Below, one piece after another: positions 1 through 27,441 of a DNA stretch of 64,000 bases. Source of the DNA: Onchocerca volvulus (lineage: Eukaryota; Nematoda; Chromadorea; Rhabditida; Onchocercidae); NCBI GenBank assembly GCA_000499405.2, contig HG738137.1, positions 6,262,001-6,326,000 on the forward strand. The letters run 5' to 3'. The notes below the pieces were generated by a model. It was not told where the DNA came from, did no database searches, and saw only the letters and a program-made list of their open reading frames with translations. The position numbers were made by a program, and so were the translations under genes. Numbering within the stretch: the stretch's first letter is position 1; each line of letters starts with the position of its first letter.

Positions 1-3000
1 AAAAAACTTTTTTTAATAATAACTTGTGATACTATTGATAAATGCTCCATTCATTCCATAAAGATTTCACATCTAATTGGAGCCAATATTTTGCATGGAA
101 ATTCATGCCTTTTAGCTAACGAGCTTGCGAATAAATACTTGTCGCCCATTCCGTGTATTCAGCAATGTTTCATACATCTTATCATGCAATCTATCAATTC
201 ATAACTGAGCGTCGATTATCATCTGCCCTCGACCTCGGCGATTTAAATCGATCTAAACTGTCTTTCAGGCAAAATAAAGCGATCGATAAAGGGAAACGGA
301 ATTGTAACCGAAGTCAAACTTGACCCTATTGTTTTTTAATGTTATTGTTCTAAGATTGTGATCTGACTACTTCTTCTCAGCTTTGTCTCTCACCAGTTCG
401 AAATCATGCCTTCCTCGCTTTAGCCAAGTTTTTGTTTATTTACTCGTCTTCAAATCCCTCATTATAATCATTTGAGTACTACCCAGTGACAGCAACAATA
501 ATTGAAAGGCCAAGAGAAATTAACACACATTGAAGAATTAATTGAGGCCCGTATATCTTGGCACCTTTTTCAGCTCTATACCCATTATGAAATAGTCACT
601 TTCTGTTAAGCTATTGACAGTTTTCGCTGGCTAGCACAGAGGTCATCAGGTCATCTGAAAGATTTATTTCTCTCCTGTTGGCTAATCATTTGGATGGAGA
701 TGATAATCATGAATGATCAGTTCGGGACTCAATGACTCCTATGACCCCTCTTCACCTGCGAATAATCAACTATACATGAAACTGTGCTATGATAAAAAGT
801 AACATTCGGAAGGAAACGCCAGAGAAGCATAAGATGGAGAAAAGAATGTGTGTCATCATCGTCCTCAGTCGTAGCTCACATTCGCGCGTCCATTCTTCTT
901 CGCTTTTTATGCAAACGAAGTACCCACCCGTTGTTGTTTCGTTACCTCTTCGAACACTCCTGAAAAGACGATTCGGTGAAAGAAAGAAAGGAATATCCAA
1001 ACCTGTAAACTCGTAACTGTAACCCTGTCGCTGTTCTTTTCTTTCTTTCTTCTCATTTCAATTATTCAACTTTCGATGGCTGCCGAAAGTATGTCCTAGC
1101 ATTTACTTCAAGATATCACAATGACAGATAACAGATGAGTATATATCGATTGATTTGGCTGTTGTAAAAAATATAGCATGTTTTTGTTTGAGAAACAGAA
1201 GCATACAATGCCTCAAATTTGTGAACATTGACATCAGTGGATGCCAAGAAAAGTATTCCGCGTTTAGGCCATCTTTATCATTTGTACGTTAAAATTAATT
1301 ATCGATGTTAAAGTTTATCGGAATTTCACTTCTTTTTAATTCTCATATTCATTCAATCACACTTATTTAATGATTAAAACATATGCATTTGTTGTAACAA
1401 AATCAGAATCCTATTCATTTCTGTGTTCACGTAACATTCATTTGCGTGTTTCTTTTGTTTTCTGTCTTCATTTTAATACGCGAAGAGACTTTTTCTTGGA
1501 AAAACAATTCTTTTAATAAAACATGTCTGAATAAAACAGTTCCAAATGATTGCACTATAGCGACAAATTAGATGTATTTTTAAAAATTTTTAATCTATAT
1601 AAATAAAATTGTAAATGTTCGTTGTTCATTTTCATACACTGTTTCAAGATGTTTCAAGTTCTTCACTGATTGATTTGAAATTTTGACACAACTTTGCTTT
1701 CGAAACGCGTGTTTTTATCCAGGTATACCTTTTTTTTTTTTTTTTTTTTTATCTGTCACATCTGTAACAGGAGGAGCCTTGAATCTAAATAGCGCCACGA
1801 CAATTATTATAAACAAGGAGTGCTAAGATCAAGTGGCGCTACATCGTTTCAAAGGGACGATAAACATGTTTACCGCCGAAGGGATGAACATGTTTACCGT
1901 CAAAAGGATAAACAGACAAACATATTTACCCTCAGTACACTTAAATTAACGCATAAACAAAATGAGGCCAACCAAACAAAAGGGATACAACGAAGATCAA
2001 GTAAAGGGAAGGACCCGAAAAAGTTTTAGAAGGAGCAGCAATAGCGGCAGTTCGGAATTACTTCTCTCTTCTTTTGCCTTATTTATTTCTTTTTGTTAAC
2101 AAAATTTGGATATTTAAAAATTATAGTTTTTGTGAAGGTAGCAAAGTTTTTTAGAAGAATTGGAAACATTTTGTTCTTTCATGTTTTCTGCTAATAAAAT
2201 CAGAAATTAGTTCTTTCATTTTTTGCATATGTCCAAATGAACACAGAAAATAAGAGAAATGTTGGAAAAGTGAAAAAGAAGAAAAAGCAAAAGTCAAAAC
2301 TCGATGAAATTTTTAGACGCATGAACTGAAATCTTCCTTTTTGCAATTGCATAGCTTGACCCTATTCAATCTTTTGTTGATTTGGTTATCATTTCTTTAA
2401 TTCATTCAGTTTTGATTGATCAGACATTTAATTAATTTAAAAATGTTGTGAAATGCCCGACGCTTCATGGATAATTATCCTATCATAATTCGCTATTAGG
2501 TGTTGAATTTCACTTGTATTTTTCTAAAAAGAATGTTTGAAATTCCATGAAAGCTTGGAAGAAATTTTCGGTAATTATTAATTTTCATATAAAGTCCTTT
2601 GGAAATATTAGTTATAAAAATTAAAAGTCATTAATAGATTGTTGGAATTAAAAATTTTTATTAATAATCGTATTTCTTAAATATCGTAAATTAGAAAAAA
2701 AATGAATTCTTTGTTGACTGCTAATTTTCGACAGTACCGAAATAAGTTTCCACTGTCATTGCATAGTGAGCCATTGGTAGCAACGGAAAAATTGATTGTG
2801 CGAAAAAAGAAGTAAAATTTAAAAAATGAATTTTTATTCTTTTGAAGTGATCATCGTTATTATCTTCATCGAAAAGACTTTTCAAGACATTTTGAGTTCA
2901 GCTCTCAAATAGTTTGGATTTTAAATTCAGTTTTATTATATTCTTGCTTTTTTATTATTCCAAAATCGATGTTAAAGAATTTCAAGATTGCAAGTTAAAA

Positions 3001-6000
3001 TGACATTTTATTTTTGCATCAATTTGAGCAACATTTTCCCTTTCGAAGTTGAAGTTCAATTTTTCGAGATGAATAACTGTGAACATCCCTTCAAGGTTTT
3101 TTTTCGAGCAAATATGTTCTACAAATTTTTTTAAGAAGAATTTGGTATCATAAATGATGATGATGATGTCTCGATTAATAATAATAGGTATTTTTAGACA
3201 TTTCTTTTTGTTTTTGAAAGGTCTTTAGCATTATTATGCTAAAGATCTTTCACATCATTTCCAAAAATTTCTTCTTTTTCAAAATTGTATTTTCCATCAG
3301 CCTTTCAGATAGCCCACATTTTCAAATATGACATTTTCATTTTTTAGTTTTCATTGATTTAAATTTTCCTACTGTTTGTCTCAATTTTGCATTGTTATAA
3401 AACCGTTGTATACGATTTTGAAATAGACTCACAAAAAATTCTGCCTCAAGTGTATGCTATTTAAGCTGCTAATAATTGGTAATTCATGTCATTAATCTTG
3501 GTTTTATTGTCATGTTTGAAAGTTGGGAAGTACGCAGATTTTGTCTTTCTTCTATCACACCAGAGTGTCTGTATAGGATTTCCTGAAGTTGAGATAAGTT
3601 AAAAATCATTATATAATGACTAAAATTCCTGATATTGATTGATGGAACTTTGGTTCAACTTTATTTCTAGCATGTTTCATATAAATTATAGTAATGTTGT
3701 TTTATCAAACTCTTAATATATCAAAATTTTTTCTTCCATTGATTTCCAAATATTTTTTTGCCAACTTTTGATTGATTTTTAAAATAATTTTTATAAATTA
3801 TTTTCTAAGCAGTTCCCTACAGGAACATTGTTTTGGACCAAAAGAATGACTTAAATTTTTTTTCTGGAAAAAATGATGCATAAAATAGAAGAAAATGAAA
3901 AGAAAAAGTCCATATCTTCCTTATATCTTCGTTTATTATTATTTATTATCATCTCGTTCACATTATCATCCATTTTTAATCATTTAATTAAAAAACAAGA
4001 TTCTTGTGATATCATTTCAGTTTCTGCAACAACTTTCTCTCAAACTGTTAGCGGTAAAAAAGTTCTGGTAATTTTGTGCTCTAAAAGTCCGGGATTTTAT
4101 TTCCAGCACTGACCAGTCCTCATTTGTCAAACATGAAACCGGGGAAAAAATTACGGACTATTTAATTTAAATCGCTAACGAATTTATGAGATCATCTGTT
4201 CAATTCTAAAAACTGCACTGTGATTTCTCCGCAATAGAGAAATAGCGAAATCCCATAAAAGAAGAATCAAAGTAAAGCTCTTACAAAGTGTCTTGAGAAC
4301 AATTACTTCAAATGCAGTTTCCTTTGTCGGTGATACTCACTGAGAATTAAACTGTTTGCAGATGAGAAAGGTTGAATTTTTTGCAATTTCGAACACAAAT
4401 ATTCTTTCTCAGTGTGCTTGAAAAGAAAGATAATTTTTCAAAAGAATTTACCATTTTTGAGATCGATCTTCTATTCGTTTTGTGCGATATAAAACATCAT
4501 TTATTTTTATCGAGTTAATAAGAAGTATTTCAATTCCATGGTGCATCGTGAATGAGTTAACTATGCAACATGAGAAGGGGAAAGATGTCTACAAGTATAA
4601 ATTAGAATTCCTTAGAAATATTCCACTATATGAATCTTAATTCAGTATTGATTAACTCAATTTGTTTCTACTTGCTAGTTTCTAGAGCAGTATAAACATC
4701 GATGCGTTTTGCTTCATGTATTTAATATTTGAGTGATAGAAAAACTTTTAAAATATTACACACATAACGATTTTCCTATTTAAATCTTAAATAGTTATTT
4801 TCCTCACTTTGGTTCAAACTTTAATTTTCAATTGAACTCTTTTTCCCATTTTTTTATTCCTGTTCATTCTTTAAATTCATTTGCAACAGTATGCAAAATT
4901 TTGACAACAATATGCAAAATGTCTGTGTTTTGTACAAAAATAAATTGGAAATCTTATTGAAGTTTTGTAGTAATCCACATCTAGCACCACCGTTAATCCT
5001 GTCACCAAGCCGAACTTGATCATACAGGACATATTGCCTTCATTTCATTCATTTACCTTATCCATTGTTGTCGTGGCTTAACAATACGATATTTTACTCA
5101 TGATGTATTGTACTTTTTTCGTTGCCATGACCACAGAGAAACAAGAAATCAGATAATCGATATTACAAAATATGACTAAAAAAAGTATAAGTCTTCAGGC
5201 TCCTAAAATCAAATCTACTCTAAAATTCACTTTTATAAAAACCATATTTCTAGTTTATTAAATTCAAAAGTTATGATTGAACGATTTTTCGAACCACATA
5301 CTGAATTAAAAATCGCAATTTTTTCAAGAAAAATTTCAAATATTCCTCATAAAAAGGTGATGAAACTCTGTGACGATATATTTACGTTTGCATCTCAAAA
5401 ATGATAACGCACAAAGTGTTATAAGAAGTCATCCATAATCATTAAGGAAATCAGATCATAAAGTGAGATGGAGGTTCAAAGTTTAAGCAGAAAAAAGAAT
5501 TTTGAAGCTATCTAAGCAATCATCAAGTCATATTTATAATTGAACAAATGGAATGTAGTCAAAAGTGTCAATTAATAATGCTGAAAAAATGACTTATATC
5601 AGTCGAATTATAACACTTAGCAATATCAGTCTGAATGTGTTGGAAGGGGTTTTTATACTGCTTGTGTTTGATGTCATTTCCTTTGCATAATCATAGTAAC
5701 TATCATTTTTATATCACTGATAGGAAGAGGTTGATAAGCATTCCCAGTCATTTTCAAATCTTTCATCAACATTCGAATTTCTTCGCAAAACGTTTCCACA
5801 CAATTTAAAAATACTTTCGCAGAAAACGTCCCAATCTCGATCGTTCGCTTTACATTGTTTCCTGTATGCATACATATATATGTGAACTGTGCAGAAATGA
5901 TCAGAATAATTGGATTGATCTGTTACAATGTGGCAAACAATGTGCTGTTTTGAAAAGCTTCGAAATGTTAGCTCTTTCAAGATTTTCCCGTAGGAAATAT

Positions 6001-8012
6001 TTATCTCACAAAAGATCAGATAGATGCCAGATGGATGATCGTGTGAGGGAAGTAAAGGGATGTTTTAAATGATTAATTCAAATCTATGGTGAAAAGGAAA
6101 GAGATAGCAAATGTATTTGAAAAATTTATAGCAATTGTTGGGTTAAATCTTCAAGTTGAAACTGTTCTAGCGCATGAGTGACGAGGTTTTAAGGTAGTTA
6201 AGGATCATAAATTGCCAAGTTATATATTTTTCTTAGTCTAATTAATAATATGCAAATTATTCAACAATGACTTCATCCTTATGTATATTTATAACAAATA
6301 ACTTTTCAGGTCCGCGTTTTCATTGGTGGGTGAATACAAAAGAATTGCGTTTTTTTGCAGAAATGTAAGCAAACAACCCATTAAATAGCAAAATAAAAAG
6401 TTTTTTTTCTATATAAGCCTGCTTTTAATGATAATTAATTGTATAAACAATGGATAGGACTTTTCTTCCTACGCTTTCTTTCAAAATTTTGCTAACAATG
6501 TGATAGCTTTAGTATAACTCAACGTTGAAGCTGGGTAATTTCATTTCTATCGAAGTTGTTTCTTTTGGGATTTTTCGGATTTTTCAATTTTTCAACTTTT
6601 TGGATTTTTCAATTTCTTATCTTTTAGGATTTTTCAATTTTTAGGAAGTGATGATTTAATAATGAATTGCTTGAGATTGGTACTAAGACAACGAAATTTT
6701 TTTCATCTTATATTCTTCGAGTCATAGTTTTTTGCTAATATCTGGTATCACGTTTTTAATGTGAATTAACATTAGGCTTTTATTGTCACAATTTTCGATT
6801 CACTTTAGAATTTCAAATTAAATTTTGATATTTGTCAACTAAAATGAATTAAATCATTCCCTTCTTAAAATTGGCAATGAAAAAAAAATAGAATTTGTGC
6901 ATTTTTATTATTTGGAACATGAAAATCAAAAATGAAAAGATTACGGAGGCCAATGTGATGGAAGATAAAAGTGTTACAATAAAAATCTATTTCTTCATTA
7001 AATCTTCATTTCTATTTTATTTTCGAAATGATAGCTGCAAAATTTTTGAATTGAAATTACTTCTGAGTTATCTATAATAAGGAGAATTTTTTTTTGATCT
7101 ATGACTGAAAGATATATTCAAAGTTTCTCTTCGTCAACTGCTCTAGAAGTTCAGATTGGAAGATTTTGGAATTGAGTAAGGAAAAAATTTGGGGAAAAGG
7201 TTAAAGTAAAGTTGAGAGAGAATTGCAATCAGTAAGATTTAATTGGGCATCCAAGTAGCAAATGAAATTTAGAATTTAAATTATTTTTGTGGGATTTTGG
7301 CAGTACTTATATTCCTTATCACTACATGATTTGCATATGTACTGTATTTTCATAACTTCGCATCTTCCAATGTTATTTGTATAAATTGAACATTCTGATA
7401 ATCATTCTCTGAGGCCTATTGCTGTCTAGAGTGGCTGTTGCGATTGGTCCTGATAAACGCCTGGTTTGTTCAAAAATACGAACTTGGGACACTATCGGAT
7501 GAAGAAGAGTAAAATTAGATAATATTCCGCATTTCTTACTAATGTTATTGATATTCACAAGTAATCTCTGTAAGACTTACTTAACTAATCGTCTATAATT
7601 ACTAATCATTCAAACAAGAGAAAGGATCTAATAGGGATGGAAAAAAGACATTAAAAAAAAAGCTTCACAGTATTTTGGTGAGGAGAATCTATCCTCTTGA
7701 AACATTAAATTTGTCCGTTTTCTTTACTTGATGCGCTTGTCTTCTGGAAATTTTATTTTTAAACTGCTGAAATTCATAAGTACCTTCTATTTTGCAGCAG
7801 GTGAATTGAGGCAAGAGGAGAAGTTCACAGAAAGATCATCATTTCTAATCAAATTCGAGGTATGCATTTCTTGAAGTGAGAATAAAAAGATTCTGACAAT
7901 GAAAAAATTGAAAGGTAAAATTAAGAAATTTTTACGTTGTTATTCTTTCCAGATTCTTATTCAATCCGAAACTGAACTTTAAAATATTCCGAAATCAGTC
8001 ATTTTAGATTTG
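1..8012. other. Gene-poor stretch upstream of let-23
   Basis: No protein family is recognisable on either strand. The open frames here (for example near 790-1016, 5674-6072 and 7373-7558) are short, lack family motifs and are not joined by convincing splice sites. It contains the dispersed repeat near 1.6-2.0 kb and many homopolymer runs. A short exon-like block at 7803-7860, flanked by a TTTTGCAG acceptor and a GTATGC donor, could be untranslated 5' sequence of the receptor gene, but this is only a guess. Confidence 0.5.
1594..2030. repeat. Decayed dispersed repeat, copy A
   Basis: The block begins with an AT-rich TATATAAATAAAAT-like end. At 1667-1729 it carries a segment around GAAATTTTGACACAACTTTG that recurs in diverged form at 36416-36478. 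It then has a poly-T run and a 3' part with repeated ACATGTTTACCG units (about 1865-1905). A related TAAACATGTTTATC string lies inverted near 36.94 kb, and a similar ATTACCGCCAAAACGATAAACAT string lies near 37.14 kb. The 5' sequence resembles ends of Helitron/Helentron-like elements seen in many invertebrates, but no replication initiator or helicase ORF is present. Class assignment is tentative. Confidence 0.4.
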
Positions 8013-8056
8013 AACAGATATATTTCAGAAATATATATACATCGATATATCCATTA
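8013..8056 (+). promoter_or_regulatory. Candidate trans-splice acceptor and short 5' leader of let-23
   Basis: A nematode-type acceptor ending TATTTCAG occupies 8021-8028, followed by 28 nt before the ATG at 8057. It could receive a spliced leader or an upstream 5'UTR exon. No upstream coding exon in frame was found, so the signal-peptide ATG is taken as the start. Confidence 0.45.
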
Positions 8057-22050
<13,994 letters not shown>

Positions 22051-25000
22051 TATTGGTTTTACGAAAAATCTTACGTATTAAAATTGGAAAATATTTCAAG
22101 CTCTTTAAGTTGACAGATAAAGTATGAAGACAGAATAATAGTTCGATTTTTGATAGACATAAGTACGAAATCTCAGAGAATCGGACTTTTAATGTACTAC
22201 ATTGAAATGGTCTTCGAAAAAATCATTTTATCATATTTTCTCATTTGATTGCGAAAAGTTTTTTTTACATTCAAGATAGAACAAAATTCGGAATGTTTTC
22301 CTGGCGGCATTCGTCGCAAATTTTGTAAAAATGCCATATTGTTTCGTATTTTCAAATTCTTATAAAAAGCTCTTGAACTGTTTGGTCTGAAAGTTGAATT
22401 TGATGGCCGATTCCTCTTTTAAAGTTACAGGTCTCTAAGGCCCTTGCAAATTGCAAGACGGAATTTTTTATGAACGGAGTTGAAAACTTCGGAACAATTG
22501 TCAATTTCATTCATATAGCCTTTTCATGTAATGATTTTCGGTTGCTCTATTTTTCAGATAAGCGGCTTGAAGATGTATATTTGTTAATTCGTGATAAATT
22601 TGTAATGGGATAATCGACATAGTTGTGCGAATGTATTGCCATAAATTATGTATTAATGTGAATAATTTATATCATTCAAATTTAATTTGTGAAAATAAGA
22701 TTTAAATTCATGTGATTTACGTGAGAAAAAGGGGATGACAAAATTTTGTTAGCAGGTCAAAGAATCTATAACTTTTGAAAAATCTGATTTGTATTTAACT
22801 TAAGGTGATTATGAAAACTAGAATCTAAATTTTCACATGAGAGAAAAAAATATCCACTGAATTTGAGTTTCAGCCGAAACTACTTTGATCTCAAAAAATT
22901 CCCAGTTTTCAAAATTCTGCAACTTATTTTCAATCTTCTATCAGTTTTAGTGTTCTATCAATCACTTCCAGGGATCTTGTATTCCTTGCAAATTAGCATA
23001 TTTATTCCTCACATGAATTTTCTTGAAGCGTAAATTTCCAGTTTTCTTAAAGTCGATTATATAGATTTTCTTAAAATCGTTTTAAATTTTAATTTAAATG
23101 GACAGCTCAGAAGACATAAAAAATTTTCAGTAGAATGATAAGGATAGATGTTAGTATTTTTATTTTTTTTTTAACTTGTTTTGAATCAAATTGAATGAAT
23201 TATTTGCAAAATTGCGAATGGTGGCAGTATCAATTCTCTTTGAAATTCGATAATAGAGAAGCATGTACTGGTTTTGGATGAAGGTCGCAGTGCATTTTTA
23301 AATGGAATTCAGCACGAAGACATGAATGAAAAGATGTTCATAAACGGAAGAGTTGAAAATAGAAAAATTAATAATTTTCAATGGAGTTAAGAAGGCGGAA
23401 TGAATCAAAAAAGATAAAGTTGAAGATTCGTTTCATTCAGTTTTAGAATTTCTCTTCTGCGAATCACAACGTTTGATTTCATTCCTTTTTCGTATATAAT
23501 ATAACTCTGTTTGCGACTAATTTTTTGAACATCATGATGAATGCATTGTAGCATTTTCAATATCAAAATCAAGCTCAATAGTAGTATATGTGATGGTTCT
23601 TCCAAGGTATTTATACCACCATAAAATAACTTCCCTTATGAGCATCTGAAATACGAGAGTCATTGCTTCATTGTGACCATTTTTTTGTCCATTTCAAATT
23701 TCATGTTTTTGATATTTTCAATATTTCGACTGCTTCAGTCATATAAATAAAATGCAAGTTTTAAACAATATTTATGCTTCTTTCCGAATTAATTTTTATG
23801 ATGAGCTGTTTTAAATGATAAATTGGGAAATTCAAATAGTTTCAAGAATTGATTTCATGTCTTTTAAACTTTTTTAGAAAAATCGATGCTATATTAATAT
23901 GCTTTCTTATAGAGTTGATGTTTTTTTCGGATATCAAATTTTCGGGACATTTGAATTTAAGAATGAAAAATATCTTTAAAGACAGATATTTGGTCATTTT
24001 ACAAAAACATCCATTCGGAGATTTCAGAAAACTTTATTAAATATTTTTTAAGCTTACTACAACTCACTTCTTCATGGAACTTCTTAAATTTTACTTTAAA
24101 TCTATTGCTGTACTAGCAAAATTGTATTTAGGACAATTTTAAATTCTTAATTTTTCGGGGAATCTCTTAAAAAATAAATAACTTTTGACTTCGCTTCATC
24201 TCACTGAAATGAAGCAGATTTCACAAATTTAATTTAATTTTCACTAATACACCGAACTGATCGATTGTAACTTCTCACAAGTGAACAGCACATTGATGAA
24301 GCGATAACATTCACCTACTTTTATGGGAAGATCATTATCAGTGCAGGTGAGTGTGTAGTTGTACTGTACAGTAAAGAGAAATAAACATCAATGTCCTTCC
24401 GAACCATTTTCATCTTTGATTTAAATAAATTGCCATTTGCTTTCTTAAAGTTCAAAATCTCAGTTTATGTCAAATTCCGATGTTATCAGTTAAGTTGTGG
24501 ATTGCCTTCATCGATTAATCTATGTTCTTAAGAGCTTTGTAATCAATGCTTGATGAGCCTTAGCATTCGAACCTAGAACGATTCTTAACCCACTAGTCTT
24601 GTTTGAGAAAAAAAGGAAAGAAATAGATCATTCTTTGTGAATTATAGAGAAGTGAATGTGACTATGGATTGCCCTTTTCGAAGATGGTAAAAGTGATATT
24701 AATTGTCCAGCTTCGCTTTCAGTTTAAATATTTGCTTCAAGTTCATTCTCGATTTCAGTTTAAATATTTGCTTGAGCACATATCGCGTAAGATTACGTTT
24801 TGTAGTAATATTTTGCAGAATTAAGCGAAAATGATAGTTAACAAATCAAACTATGCAATCCAGTGGTAAATTATGACAGAAGATACGGTGAAAGTAATGA
24901 AAAATATCATTAAGTCGCTCGAGAGAAACCTTCATATTCATAAGGGTTGGCATTCATAATATTGAAAGGCCTTCGCATTTCAAACTAGAATTTAAGCAAG

Positions 25001-25204
25001 TGATCTGATTTTTCCGACTTCTCGAAAAGATTTTTGAGGCATTTGAACAATGATTTCTTTGAAATATTCAATTCTGCAACAGTGGAATGAGGCGATGTGA
25101 AAGTTTGTGATTCATTAATTCTAACATTACCAGATTTGTTTTGGGAGCTTATTTGTCAATCAATTATCAGGCAAATCAAGTGGAAAAAAATTGAATGAGA
25201 AACT
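22051..25204. other. Region downstream of let-23 with no recognised gene
   Basis: Presumed 3' UTR of the receptor gene followed by AT-rich sequence. No canonical AATAAA was found close to the stop codon. A possible mini-exon (ATG at 24323, donor GTGAGT at 24347) has no partner in a compatible phase. Nothing else is supported. Confidence 0.5.
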
Positions 25205-25216
25205 TTTTCAGACAGA
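25205..25216 (+). promoter_or_regulatory. Candidate trans-splice acceptor of the small coiled-coil gene
   Basis: TTTTTCAG ends at 25211 and is followed by ACAGA and then ATG. A leader of 5 nt between acceptor and start is typical of SL-spliced nematode messages. Confidence 0.4.
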
Positions 25217-25372
25217 ATGGAAAAGATTCTATCCAAACAAGACGAATTAAAGAAGCGGCTGAATGAAGCAGAAGAACAAGTGCTTGAGATGGCTGATCTA
25301 CAAAAGGAATATGAAATGGTACTTGCAGAGAATGAACTTTTGAAACAACAACTCAAACAATGCATGATATAA
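25217..25372 (+). CDS. Small 51-residue coiled-coil protein, family unknown
   Basis: The single open exon encodes 51 residues rich in Glu, Lys, Gln and Leu with near-continuous heptad spacing (start MEKILSKQ, core QKEYEMVLAENELL, end KQCMI). Codon use is protein-like compared with the surrounding AT-rich frames. It has an acceptor 5 nt before the ATG and a TAA stop, so it can be a complete SL-spliced gene. The frame also stays open back to the acceptor (phase 1), so it could instead be the last exon of a longer gene whose earlier exons were not found. No family is recognised; the coiled coil suggests a dimerising adaptor or a tail fragment. It lies 3.2 kb after the receptor kinase on the same strand. 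Confidence 0.45.
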   Translation: MEKILSKQDELKKRLNEAEEQVLEMADLQKEYEMVLAENELLKQQLKQCMI

Positions 25373-25834
25373 CATGACAGTTCGCTAGTTCTGCTTATAA
25401 CCTCCATTTATCCAATGAATTTTACATTATTTCAAAGTCTGCAAAATCAAAAAAGTTAAAATTAATTTTGAGTCAAGAAAATGCTGAAGATATCATTCAA
25501 ATTATAAGCTCAATCGACAAATATTTACATTTTTTACAGTTTTTCTTCATATTTTCCATACCTTTAATTTATCATTTTATCAGTATATTTTTTATAAAAA
25601 GTATATCGTGTCTTTACAATTATAGTTACGATATTATATTGGGCAAGCGCAGTAATGAGTACGACAGGTCCAGGTAGCCAAGACTTGCCGTTCTGAAGTT
25701 TTCCAGTTGTTAAAAATAGTACGATCGAAAAAGTGGTAGTTTCACGAGATTCCCCAAGTTTTATTTAGTTAGAACTTATTTAGTGACAGTCCAAAGCTTT
25801 CCGTCTTTTCAATCTTACACAAAAGAATTTACTC

Positions 25835-27441
25835 TTGCCGGAGAACCTGGTGAGCCGGCACTTCTAGATAGAAGCTCTGATCCGGGAAATCCAGGTTTAC
25901 ACTGATTTCCAAATAAACCATTTCTGCCAAGTACCCCTTGTTTTCCAGGTCTTCTACCCGTACCAGCCGAATTTTGATTGCGAGTATCGAAACATATCTT
26001 TTATTTTTCTTCCCGATGGGCCATCATGTTTTTCTTCTTGATTATCTTTTTTATTTATGCCTATTTGTGGTTTTGTTTTGATGATTTTTTTTCATACACG
26101 GGATTCAAAACATACAACATGAATCTTTTTAGGTCTCCAATTCCAGATTGACCTTGACCACCTGAAAACTTGATTTATAATTTTTCATTACTTGTATACC
26201 ACCTTTGCACACTGCTTTTTGAAGTATGAGATTTACCTGGTTCGCCGATATCATCAGATGAACCTTGCAGTCCTGGTATTCCAGCTTTTCCTTGCATTCC
26301 ACCAGCATCAGGTTTTCCTGGAGAACCAATTTCCCCTGATTGTCCATCGGAACCTCCTCTCAGTCCAACTGGACATTAAGTACATTCTAATTCCGGTAAT
26401 TTTAGCATAGCGACAATATCAGTAATAATGGTAATGTGCCTGGTTCACCAGCTTCTAAAATATGTTAATGAACACTGAATAAAATTAATAAAATTCATAT
26501 ATATGTATAAAGCTATCAAAGGAGTTCTGATTATGTCCGATATACTCCTTTGCTAGTTCTGATTATTAGAGAGAAAATATCCTGTGCTGTGATAGAAGAA
26601 AATCGGCCTTCTGATTCTCCCTTTTCGCCTGTTAAACCTTTTGGATTGCGTGAACATCTCTTGTCACGCTAGCGCATTCTGAAATTCAACATTCTCTTAA
26701 AAAAATAATTCCGATTTTATCGACCAGCCAATTTATTCACCATGATGAAATCCTTCGTTATTTCTGAATCGTACTAGATGACAGATGGCTATTTTGAAAA
26801 TTTCGATATTACCACATCGTGGACTGGAATAAGATCGTTTTGTCTTCAGGCTTTGGTGAAGAAAGAACTGATGGATTAATTGGGTTTTGTCATTTCTGAA
26901 TATTTTCCTCGTCCGCAATTGCAAACATTTCATTCCACACATTCTCATTAATGACCTTCAAATATTTGACAACATTTGCTTAGCATTTCCATAAATGCAA
27001 ATCTTTTTTTTTTATTTTCCTTAAATTTTTTGAAATTTAACTTTTCTATTGAATGTAAAAGTCTTGACCTATCTGTTTAAAATTTCAGTTTCAAAGAATT
27101 TCTTCGTGCTTAAAGTAGACACTATGTGAAATAGCTCTATTATGATTGATACTTTTTTTGTAACAAAGTGAATATTATTTATAATTATTGTAAATTTTAA
27201 GTCATTTTTAATCACAAAATTTTCAAAGAAAAAAAAGAATTCCAGAATGGAATTGAATTACCTGAATTTCATACGTGTCGCTCATAATTTCGTCATATAA
27301 TGAATTCATATCATTGATAAGATGGGTTACAGCAATAATACATATCAGTACAACTACTGCCGAAATGATACTTGCTATGGTGATGTTTGTGGGAAGTCCC
27401 ACATTCAGCTGAACAAATATCTGCGTTACAGTATGATTCAC
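25835..27441 (-). pseudogene. Cuticle collagen, probably decaying
   Basis: The 5' part (27262-27441, reading leftwards) encodes a nematode cuticle-collagen N-terminus: a hydrophobic segment IASIISAVVVLICIIAV followed by a short polar region and a GTAATT donor. A second block (from 26955) gives VINENVWNEMFAIADEE, like the conserved region before the furin site, but reaches a stop in frame. The basic KTKR processing motif follows only in another frame. Gly-X-Y blocks then appear at about 26585-26640, 26430-26455, 26240-26360 (ending at a donor), 26130-26162 and 25835-25975, the last heavily interrupted (GKQGVLGRNGLFGNQC). Intact members of this family are usually about 300 residues in two or three exons with long uninterrupted repeats. 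The frame break and degenerate triplets suggest a pseudogene; unusual splicing is the alternative. Confidence 0.6.

Noticed and set aside
5674..6072. Overlapping ORFs on both strands of 61-88 codons
   Set aside because: Several frames are open simultaneously, which is expected by chance; no motif or splice support.
7373..7558. Minus-strand ORF with RIFEQTRRLSGPIATATL
   Set aside because: Slightly protein-like but isolated; no joining exons, signal or family match.
24323..24346. Mini-exon MGRSLSVQ followed by GTGAGT upstream of the coiled-coil ORF
   Set aside because: It ends in phase 0 while the coiled-coil frame needs phase 1, and no linking exon was found.
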